From VGCC01 sp044375955 (GTDB lineage Bacteria > Actinomycetota > Actinomycetes > S36-B12): a stretch of 11,539 bases of DNA. Positions 1 through 6,124 of the stretch are shown here, piece by piece. Numbering within the stretch: the first letter of the stretch is position 1; each line of letters opens with the position of its first letter. The notes under the pieces are model-generated. The model was not told the DNA's origin and did no database searches. It saw only the letters and a list, made by a program, of their open reading frames with translations. The position numbers and the translations under genes were made by a program. Where the stretch lies: positions 1 through 11,539 of the forward strand of contig JBILLS010000048.1 of assembly GCA_044375955.1 (NCBI GenBank), read 5' to 3'.

Positions 1-17
1 AAGTGAGGGGCGTGAAC

Positions 18-290
18 ATGAGGTATGGCGGTCGATCGGTCCTGGTCTGGACCGATCCCGGCGGGACCCCCACGGGTTTCCGCTGGAAGGGCCGGGAGTA
101 CCGGGTGCGCTCGGTACTCGATCGGTGGGTCGAGGGTGAGGCGTGGTGGCAGGCCGAGGGTCTGCTGTCCGTCAGTGGCCAGCGCACGTTCTGGCGGGTC
201 GAATGCACATCCGGTTCCGTGCAGGGAACCGGTGTCTACGACCTCTCGGTCACCGCACAGCGGTGGGGGATCGAGCAGGTCATGGATTGA
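18..290 (+). CDS. DUF6504 family protein
   Basis: A 90-residue soluble protein of unknown biochemical role. The pattern FRWKGREYRVRSVLDRW (about residues 21-37), then WW, then FWRVE and GVYDL, and a C-terminal W-x-IEQVMD matches the DUF6504 family as I remember it. In Actinomycetia, members are usually encoded beside dnaE2 and a Y-family polymerase. The charged, Trp-rich sequence has no signal peptide or membrane segment. I chose the ATG at 18 because GAGGGG at 5-10 sits 7 nt upstream. In-frame GTG codons at 3 and 12 are less likely, as one overlaps the ribosome site. It is first in a + strand run and ends 21 bp before the HEPN gene, so the two are probably co-transcribed. An accessory role in translesion synthesis is inferred from context only. 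Confidence 0.8.
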   Translation: MRYGGRSVLVWTDPGGTPTGFRWKGREYRVRSVLDRWVEGEAWWQAEGLLSVSGQRTFWRVECTSGSVQGTGVYDLSVTAQRWGIEQVMD

Positions 291-311
291 TCACCAGCGC
301 AGGAGAAGCAC

Positions 312-716
312 ATGACCCGTTCCACCGACGACCTCATCGCATCCGCACGGCGCAGTCTCACCGACGCTGCCGTCGCACACACACCGCAGGACCGCTATGC
401 CGCCGCGCACCTCGCGGCACTGCGTGCGGCCGCCGCGGTGCTCGCCTCCGATGCCCGTCCGGATGGAATGCGCGGACGTGTGCGCAGTGTCTGGGCCGTG
501 CTGCCGCAGGTCGCGGTGGAGTTCGGTGAGTGGGCGGACTTCTTCGCCGCGGGTGCCCGCAAGCGCTCCGCTGCCATGGCCGGTGTTCCCTGTGTGACTC
601 ATCGTGAGGCCGATGACCTCGTCCGCGACGCGGAGGAGTTCCTCGCGCGCGTATGCGTGCACCTGGGTATCGCCTATCAGGCACCCCTCATTCCCGGACT
701 GCGTTTCGTCAGTTAG
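312..716 (+). CDS. SAV_6107-type HEPN domain protein
   Basis: A 134-residue, alanine-rich, mostly helical protein resembling the SAV_6107 HEPN family of actinobacteria. Helix 1 carries R28-Y-A-A-A-H33, which fits the R-phi-x3-H pattern that forms the RNase site in active HEPN proteins. The segment FGEWADFFAAGARKR (about 71-85) and a C-terminal helix EADDLVRDAEEFLARVCVHLG (about 99-119) also look family-typical. AGGAG at 301-305 sits 6 nt before the ATG. It follows the DUF6504 gene by 21 bp and precedes dnaE2 by 90 bp, a gap filled by two hairpins. No partner antitoxin gene such as MNT is visible, so a classical toxin role is not supported. Its function in the cassette is unknown; it could be an RNA nuclease or a non-catalytic scaffold. 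Confidence 0.75.
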   Translation: MTRSTDDLIASARRSLTDAAVAHTPQDRYAAAHLAALRAAAAVLASDARPDGMRGRVRSVWAVLPQVAVEFGEWADFFAAGARKRSAAMAGVPCVTHREADDLVRDAEEFLARVCVHLGIAYQAPLIPGLRFVS

Positions 717-725
717 CGGGCTGTC

Positions 726-749
726 GCCGGTGGCCTCCTGTCCACCGGC
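726..749 (+). other. Hairpin 1 upstream of dnaE2
   Basis: A perfect 8-bp inverted repeat: GCCGGTGG at 726-733 pairs with CCACCGGC at 742-749 across an 8-nt loop. It starts 9 bp after the stop of the HEPN gene and lies 1 bp before a second, longer hairpin. It may be part of a transcription terminator or of a structured dnaE2 leader. Confidence 0.6.
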
Positions 750-750
750 C

Positions 751-785
751 GGGGCCTCGGCGTATTCCCCCTGCGCCGAGGCCCC
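751..785 (+). terminator. Hairpin 2, terminator or attenuator before dnaE2
   Basis: A perfect 12-bp inverted repeat: GGGGCCTCGGCG at 751-762 pairs with CGCCGAGGCCCC at 774-785 around an 11-nt loop. The stem is very stable, but no T-run follows (next bases ACCATCTCGC), so it is not a classical intrinsic terminator. U-less hairpin terminators have been proposed in actinobacteria. It lies 21 bp before the dnaE2 ATG. It could end transcription of the upstream pair, lower dnaE2 read-through, or stabilise a processed 3' end. The structure is certain from the sequence; the function is inferred. Confidence 0.5.
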
Positions 786-806
786 ACCATCTCGCATCGG
801 ATTCCT

Positions 807-3800
807 ATGCCGTCGACATCCACTCCCTTCACCCACCTGCAGGTGGCCTCGAGCCATTCCCTGCAGTACGGGACCGCGACCGCGCAGGCACTGGTCACCC
901 GTGCCGCCGAGTTCGGTCAACCGATCATCGGTGTCACCGACCGCGATGGTCTCTACGGCGCAGTGCAGTGGGCGCACGCGTGCCGCGATGCCGGTGTCGC
1001 CCCGGTCCTCGGAGTGGATCTCGCCGTGGAACCGAGCAGTCCCGCGCCGCCGGTGTCCCGGCGCACGCCGGCCCGTGGCGGTGCGTGGATCGAGGAGTCG
1101 CGTCCACGGGTGGTGTTCCTCGCCTCCGGCGCCCGCGGATGGGCATCCCTGTGTCGACTCGTCAGTGCCGCGCATGCACATACGCGTGGGGATCCGTACT
1201 TGACCTGGCAGGCGGTGCAGCAACACCACGAAGGTGTCGTCGCATTGCTGACACCGGATTCCGAACCCGGTCGCCTGCTCGCCGCGGACCGTCCGTGGCG
1301 AGCCGATGCGGCGGTGCGCCCCTGGCGTGCCCTGTTCGGTCGATGGCTGGCGATGGCCGTCACCTGCCACCACCGCCCCGCAGGCCATCGCCACTCCCTG
1401 GCGGCGGCGGCACGCACGGTGCGGTGGTCGCGGGAGAACCACCTGCCTGTCGTGATGACCAATGCCGTGCGCCACCTCGATCGCGCGGATGCACCGGTGG
1501 CCGACATCCTCGATGCATCGCGTCTGTTGGTACCGCTGCGATCCACGCGTCTGGAACACGCCAACGGCGAGGCGTTCCTGAAGTCCTCTGCGGAGATGGC
1601 ACCGGTGGCCGAGGAGATCGCACGCGCCGCCGGTGAGCGCGATCGGCATCGACTCGTGGTCGACACGCTCCACCTCGCCGAGTTCTGCGCACTGAAACCC
1701 GAGCGTGATCTAGGACTCGGTGAGGTGTTCGTCCCCGAACTCGACGTCCTCGTCGATCACCCGGTCACTGATCCGGTGCGCGAGGCCACCGCGTTGCTGT
1801 GGCAGCGGTGCCGCTCCGCACTCCCATCCCGTTATGACGGCAGTGAACGACGTGCCGCGGAGGAGCGTTTGGCGGCGGAGATGCGCACCATCGAACATCT
1901 GGGGTTCGCCGGGTACTTCCTCACCGTCGCCGAGGTGGTGGACATGATCCGCGCCGAGGGTGTGCGCGTGGCTGCACGTGGATCGGGTGCTGGCAGTCTC
2001 GTCAACCACCTCCTCGGTATCTCCGGTGTCGACCCGATGCGGCACGGACTGTTGATGGAGCGGTTCCTCTCACCCCTGCGGCGGATGCTCCCGGACATCG
2101 ACATCGACGTCGAGTCCGCGCGGCGTACCGAGATGTACGACCGCATCTTCGAGCGGTTCGGTCGTGAACGCGTGGCCTGCGTGGCGATGATGGAGACCTA
2201 CCGCGTGCGCCATGCGGTACGCGATGTGGGCCGCGCGCTGGGCATGCCCGCTGCGGAGATCGATGCGCTGGCCAAATCCTTCCCGCATGTTCGCGCCCGC
2301 TACGCCCGCTCCGCACTCGAGGATCTCCCGGAATTGCGTGCATCCACCTTCGGCAGGCTCGCCGCGGAAGGCAAGCTCGACCGGTTCCTCACCCTGGTGG
2401 AATCCCTCGACGGCCTGCCACGGCACGTGGCCCTGCATCCCTGCGGTGTGATCCTGTCCGACCTCACCCTCCTCGACCGCACACCCACCGAGACCAGTGC
2501 GGCCGGATACGCGATGAGTCAATTCGACAAGCACGACGTCGAACACATGGGCTTCCTCAAACTCGACGTGCTCGGAGTGCGCATGCAGTCGGCGATGGCC
2601 TACGCCCTCGATGAGATCGAGCGCACCGAAGGGGTCCGCGTCGAACTCGACACCACGTCACTCGATGATCCGGCCACCTTCGCACTCATCCGCACCACGC
2701 ACACCCTCGGCTGCTTCCAGATCGAATCCCCAGGGCAGCGTGAACTGATCGGCAAGTTCGCCCCCGAGTATTTCTCCGACCTCATCATCGACATCTCGCT
2801 GTTCCGTCCCGGTCCGGTGAAGTCGGACATGGTGACCCCGTTCCTGCGTGCCCGGCAAGGCTGGAGCAGCCCGGAGTATCCGCACCCGGATCTGCGATCG
2901 ATCGTCGAGGAGACCTACGGGGTGGTGGTCTTCCACGAGCAGGTGATGCAGATCGTCGCGACCATGACCGGCTGCTCGCTCGCCGAGGCCGATGAGTCGC
3001 GGCGGGCGATGGGCTCACCGGAGGGGCAGGACGAGGTGCGGGTGTGGTTCTACCGCGCCGCGCATGCGCAGGGGTATGAACTCGCGGTGATCGAACGCGT
3101 GTGGGAGATCCTGCGCGCCTTCGCCTCTTTCGGATTCTGCAAGGCGCATGCGGCGGCGTTCGCGCTGCCCACGTACCAATCCGCGTGGCTCAAGGCCCAC
3201 CATCCCGCGGCGTTCTTCAGTGGCGTGCTCACCCACGACCCGGGCATGTATCCCAAGCGACTCATCCTCGACGACGCCCGTCACTTCGGTGTAGTGATCC
3301 TCGGCCTGGACATCAACACGTCGCGGGCCGGCTATCAGGTGGAGCGCACACCGGATGGTGCGTGGGGACTGCGCATGGCGTTCCAGGAGGTCAAGGGCAT
3401 CAGCGACTCCGAGATCGAGGCACTCGTTGCAGGTCAGCCTTTCGCCTCGATCGAGGATGTGATGCATCGTGCGGGGATCTCCCGGCCCACCGCGGAGAAC
3501 CTGGTCCTCGCCGGCGCCTTCGACGCCCTCTACGGATTCCAGCAGGGCACCCACCGGCGTCACCACCTCACCCGTCGGGACCTGCTCATCCATATCGCCG
3601 AGCACGACCGCAGCCGCAGATCGCAGATCTCACCCGCCCAGTTGTCCCTCGACATGTCCTCGACGATCACCGACGTCGCACCCTCGGGTCTGGGGGAGAT
3701 GAATGCGGGGGAGTCGGTGCGCGCCGAGTTGGAGATCCTCGGTCTGGACGTCAGTCACCACATGATGGAGTTCTACGAGGACCTGCTCACCGATCTGTCC

Positions 3801-4295
3801 CTGGTCCGGGCACGCGATCTGCTGGGGTGCAGATCCCAGCAGGAGATCTTCGTCGCGGGGGTGAAGGTGGCCACCCAGACACCACCCATCCGCAGTGGCA
3901 GGCGGGTCATCTTCGTCACCCTCGACGATGCCACCGGACCGATGGATGCCACGTTCTTCGAAGACGTCCAGGATCCCTATGCCGGGACCGTCTTCGACTC
4001 GTGGTTGCTGATGGTGCGCGGTGTGGTGCGGCGCACCGGGCCGCGGGGTGTGTCCCTGCGCGCCACCGGGTGCTGGGAGCTGGGTGAGGTGCGGCGGATC
4101 TGGAAGGACGGTGGCCGTGAAGCCGTCATCGATCTCGTCGACTCCTCACCAGTGCCGGGGGGTGGGGAGCGTCGGAGCCGGCCGATCCTGCTGCACGCGA
4201 GCGGGTTCCGGCAGTCGCCCTACGCCGACGTCGCGCCCGCCGATCGCGCGCCGAGCAAACTGTGGCACCGCAGTCCGGGGACGCCCGGATGGTGA
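807..4295 (+). CDS. dnaE2: Error-prone DNA polymerase III alpha subunit (DnaE2 type)
   Basis: A 1162-residue C-family DNA polymerase for synthesis across damaged template. The N-terminal PHP domain (about 7-240) is degenerate: HLQ at 10-12 and TDRD at 44-47 replace the usual HLH and TDHD metal ligands, so PHP exonuclease activity is probably lost. The polymerase core has GSGAGSLVNHLLG (392-404), PDIDID (429-434) and LKLDVLG with D587, which supply the expected catalytic aspartates. It also has FHEQVMQI (709-716) and FGFCKAHAAAFA (775-786). A helix-hairpin-helix region (about 880-912), a clamp-binding-like QLSLD (945-949) and an OB fold (about 1005-1095) follow. The end, KLWHRSPGTPGW, resembles related DnaE2 C-termini as I recall them. 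No Shine-Dalgarno is visible at the ATG, which follows two hairpins. The stop lies inside a tandem repeat. A one-base change there would extend the protein to 1188 residues and overlap it with the dinB start. Confidence 0.9.
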   Translation: MPSTSTPFTHLQVASSHSLQYGTATAQALVTRAAEFGQPIIGVTDRDGLYGAVQWAHACRDAGVAPVLGVDLAVEPSSPAPPVSRRTPARGGAWIEESRPRVVFLASGARGWASLCRLVSAAHAHTRGDPYLTWQAVQQHHEGVVALLTPDSEPGRLLAADRPWRADAAVRPWRALFGRWLAMAVTCHHRPAGHRHSLAAAARTVRWSRENHLPVVMTNAVRHLDRADAPVADILDASRLLVPLRSTRLEHANGEAFLKSSAEMAPVAEEIARAAGERDRHRLVVDTLHLAEFCALKPERDLGLGEVFVPELDVLVDHPVTDPVREATALLWQRCRSALPSRYDGSERRAAEERLAAEMRTIEHLGFAGYFLTVAEVVDMIRAEGVRVAARGSGAGSLVNHLLGISGVDPMRHGLLMERFLSPLRRMLPDIDIDVESARRTEMYDRIFERFGRERVACVAMMETYRVRHAVRDVGRALGMPAAEIDALAKSFPHVRARYARSALEDLPELRASTFGRLAAEGKLDRFLTLVESLDGLPRHVALHPCGVILSDLTLLDRTPTETSAAGYAMSQFDKHDVEHMGFLKLDVLGVRMQSAMAYALDEIERTEGVRVELDTTSLDDPATFALIRTTHTLGCFQIESPGQRELIGKFAPEYFSDLIIDISLFRPGPVKSDMVTPFLRARQGWSSPEYPHPDLRSIVEETYGVVVFHEQVMQIVATMTGCSLAEADESRRAMGSPEGQDEVRVWFYRAAHAQGYELAVIERVWEILRAFASFGFCKAHAAAFALPTYQSAWLKAHHPAAFFSGVLTHDPGMYPKRLILDDARHFGVVILGLDINTSRAGYQVERTPDGAWGLRMAFQEVKGISDSEIEALVAGQPFASIEDVMHRAGISRPTAENLVLAGAFDALYGFQQGTHRRHHLTRRDLLIHIAEHDRSRRSQISPAQLSLDMSSTITDVAPSGLGEMNAGESVRAELEILGLDVSHHMMEFYEDLLTDLSLVRARDLLGCRSQQEIFVAGVKVATQTPPIRSGRRVIFVTLDDATGPMDATFFEDVQDPYAGTVFDSWLLMVRGVVRRTGPRGVSLRATGCWELGEVRRIWKDGGREAVIDLVDSSPVPGGGERRSRPILLHASGFRQSPYADVAPADRAPSKLWHRSPGTPGW

Positions 4296-4361
4296 CATCG
4301 GGACGCCTGAAGGTGACATCGGGACGCCTGAAGGTGACATCGGGACGCCTGAAGGTGACAT
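4278..4361 (+). repeat. 21-bp tandem repeat across the dnaE2-dinB junction
   Basis: GGTGACAT recurs at 4291, 4312, 4333 and 4354, with an exact 21-bp period. GGGACGCC recurs at 4278, 4300, 4321 and 4342. The copies are identical except the first, which is 22 bp long and has CCCGGAT where the others have CCTGAA. The dnaE2 TGA (4293-4295) lies in the first junction and the array ends 9 bp before the dinB ATG. In the frame one base ahead of dnaE2 the array reads as the heptad GTPEGDI. Each unit also holds AAGGTGA, which resembles a ribosome site. This looks like slippage expansion and is probably variable in copy number between strains. Confidence 0.9.
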
Positions 4362-4370
4362 GGTGAGTCC

Positions 4371-5627
4371 ATGAGCCGCAGCCAGGTGCGTCGCCCGCAG
4401 GGCCGCGTCGGGTTCGGCGACGACGATCGCGGCTGCACGATCCTGCATATAGATATGGATGCGTTCTACGCATCCGTGGAGTTGATCGACCGACCCGACC
4501 TCGTCGGCACCCCCGTCATCGTCGGGGCGGGGGGTAATCGCGGTGTCGTGCTGTCGGCCACGTACGAGGCCCGCGCCCTCGGTGTGCACTCCGCGATGCC
4601 GATGTCGCGCGCCCGGCGCATTGCGCCGCAGGCCACGATCCTGTCACCGCGGCACTCGCTCTACTCCGAGGTCAGCCAGGGTGTGATGGCGATCTTCCGT
4701 TCCATCACCCCGGAGGTGGAGCCGCTCAGTCTCGACGAGGCGTTCCTTGACGTCTCGGGTGCGCTGCGTCGCCTCGGGGCGCCACGCCACATCGCCGAGT
4801 TGATCCGGGCACGGGTGGTCGATGAGCAGGGGATCACGTGCTCGGTGGGGGTCGCGTCCACCAAGTTCGTCGCCAAACTCGCCTCGACGCGGTGCAAGCC
4901 CGATGGTCTGCTCGTCATCCCGGTGGACCAGGTACTCGCCTTCCTGCACCCGCTCCCCGTCGGTGCCCTCTGGGGCGTCGGGGAGAAGACCGAGGAACAC
5001 CTCAGACGCCTCGGCCTGCAGACCGTCGGCGACATCGCGCACACCCCCGTCACCACCCTGCAGCGTGCACTGGGGGAAGCCCACGGAACGCACCTGCACG
5101 AGTTGTCCTGGGGGCGAGACCCGCGCACCGTGAACCCCCATGAACCCGAGAAGAGCATCGGCAACGAGGAGACCTTCGCCGAGGACACCGATGATCAGGA
5201 GTTCGTGCGCATCCGGATCGCGGCACTCGCCGACCACGTTGCCGCCCGTCTTCGTCGCGCTGGCTACCGGGCGCGCACGGTCTCCCTCAAAGTGCGGTTC
5301 GCAGACTTCAGCACGATCACGCGATCGCGCACCCTGCATGACCCCACCGACGTCGGGAAGGCCGTGTACGACACCGCGTGGTCGCTATTCACCGCCCTGG
5401 CCCTCGAGCGGGCCCAGGTTCGACTCGTCGGAGTCCGCGCCGAGAACCTGATCCCCGTCGAGGAGGCCCCGGAACAGCTCCTCCTCGATGCCCCCGAGCA
5501 CGGACGGCGCGATGCGGAGCTCGCTGTCGATGCGCTCCGGGACCGGTTCGGTGACGAGGCGGTCCTCCCCGGCCGCCTCGTGCCCGGGCTGGTCAACCGG
5601 ACAGAGCCCGGGCAGTCGACCCACTGA
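4371..5627 (+). CDS. dinB: DNA polymerase IV, Y-family translesion polymerase
   Basis: A 418-residue Y-family DNA polymerase that extends or bypasses lesions without proofreading. The catalytic metal ligands are present: D28 in HIDMDAFY and D122/E123 in SLDEAF. Y33 is at the steric-gate position that excludes ribonucleotides. The fingers region (VVLSATYEARALGVHSAMPM) and the thumb helix-hairpin-helix near LWGVGEKTEEHLRRLGLQTVGDIA are typical. The little-finger domain ends in QLLLD (369-373), a likely beta-clamp-binding motif, followed by a tail with AVDALRDRFGDEAVLPGRL. The intact catalytic residues argue against ImuB, which lacks them. Frame-matched stops at 4350 and 4356 rule out a start upstream of about 4359. 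Possible ribosome sites are GGTGAG at 4362-4367, rather close, or AAGGTGA from the last repeat unit. It is almost certainly co-transcribed with dnaE2. Confidence 0.93.
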   Translation: MSRSQVRRPQGRVGFGDDDRGCTILHIDMDAFYASVELIDRPDLVGTPVIVGAGGNRGVVLSATYEARALGVHSAMPMSRARRIAPQATILSPRHSLYSEVSQGVMAIFRSITPEVEPLSLDEAFLDVSGALRRLGAPRHIAELIRARVVDEQGITCSVGVASTKFVAKLASTRCKPDGLLVIPVDQVLAFLHPLPVGALWGVGEKTEEHLRRLGLQTVGDIAHTPVTTLQRALGEAHGTHLHELSWGRDPRTVNPHEPEKSIGNEETFAEDTDDQEFVRIRIAALADHVAARLRRAGYRARTVSLKVRFADFSTITRSRTLHDPTDVGKAVYDTAWSLFTALALERAQVRLVGVRAENLIPVEEAPEQLLLDAPEHGRRDAELAVDALRDRFGDEAVLPGRLVPGLVNRTEPGQSTH

Positions 5628-5664
5628 GGCCGACCCGCGGGTTTCGCTCTGGCCGGTTAGTGCT

Positions 5665-5685
5665 TATCCTTGGTGGAGCACCACC
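5665..5685 (+). promoter_or_regulatory. Possible promoter and small hairpin before the DUF3040 gene
   Basis: In the 85-bp gap after dinB, TATCCT at 5665-5670 fits the actinobacterial -10 pattern TAnnnT. No convincing -35 element is placed upstream. Immediately after it, GGTGG (5672-5676) and CCACC (5681-5685) can form a 5-bp stem with an AGCA loop. Either or both could separate expression of the DUF3040 gene from the polymerase operon. The evidence is motif-level only. Confidence 0.25.
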
Positions 5686-5712
5686 ACCTGCCCATCTGAG
5701 AGGGGGCCTGCA

Positions 5713-6105
5713 GTGCCACTATCCGAGCACGAGCAGCGCCTGCTGGAGCAGATGGAGAAGGCGCTCTACGCCGAGGATCCGAAGTTCGCGACATCCCTAC
5801 GCTCCACCGGTATCGGCGGCGCCCATCGCGGTCGCGCAGCCCTCGGGGTTCTCGGTTTCCTGGGCGGCATGGGGCTCGTTCTCGCCGGTGTCGCCACCGC
5901 GATCATCGCCCTTGGCGTCGTCGGGTTCGCGATCATGCTTGCCGGTGCGGTGTTGGTCTACTCAGCTTTCTCCAGCGGTCCGGCCGTCTCGTCACCGGAA
6001 GGTGAGCAGCCGGTTGCACCGCAGGCGCCCAAGCAATCCGGGTCGGGTTTCATGGGCAAGATGGAGGATCGCTGGCGCCGTCGCGCCGAGGGCGATCCTC
6101 AATAA
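5713..6105 (+). CDS. DUF3040 family membrane protein
   Basis: A 130-residue protein starting at GTG, with a strong ribosome site GAGAGGGGG (5698-5706) 6 nt upstream. The N-terminus PLSEHEQRLLEQMEKALYAEDPKF is the signature of DUF3040. A basic linker with HRGRAA follows. Two closely spaced hydrophobic segments (about 42-62 and 66-88) form a membrane hairpin. The cytoplasmic tail is rich in Pro and Gln, then basic (MGKMEDRWRRRAEGD). The biochemical function is unknown. In many actinobacteria a DUF3040 gene precedes mraZ and the division and cell-wall cluster. Here the next gene is instead a converging lipase. An in-frame extension upstream of the GTG overlaps dinB and is unlikely to be real. 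Confidence 0.85.
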   Translation: MPLSEHEQRLLEQMEKALYAEDPKFATSLRSTGIGGAHRGRAALGVLGFLGGMGLVLAGVATAIIALGVVGFAIMLAGAVLVYSAFSSGPAVSSPEGEQPVAPQAPKQSGSGFMGKMEDRWRRRAEGDPQ

Positions 6106-6124
6106 ACCCCCGCGTGCGTCGAGG

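Noticed and set aside
1..806. LexA/SOS box or PafBC-type damage promoter for the cassette
   Set aside because: I looked for GAAC-n4-GTTC palindromes and TTGTCRGTG-like elements before the first gene and before dnaE2 and saw none. The true operon promoter is probably left of the window.
291..1673. Long minus-strand open frame of about 460 codons opposite the HEPN gene and dnaE2
   Set aside because: Its protein is Arg/Gly/His-rich without any family motif, and it lies antisense to two genes with clear family motifs. It is a by-product of high-GC codon use.
3101..4087. Open frame of over 300 codons in another + frame inside dnaE2
   Set aside because: Arg/Pro/His-rich shadow of dnaE2. dnaE2 continues through this stretch with its expected domains.
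4278..4361. CRISPR-like array
   Set aside because: Units are directly contiguous 21-mers without spacers or cas genes.
4021..4374. A separate small gene encoding the GTPEGDI repeats
   Set aside because: No ribosome site or own start of quality; most of it overlaps dnaE2 in another frame. The repeat-coded heptads are better treated as a possible dnaE2 frameshift extension.
6106..6124. Bidirectional terminator between the DUF3040 gene and the lipase
   Set aside because: Only 19 bp are available and no inverted repeat with a T-run is present.
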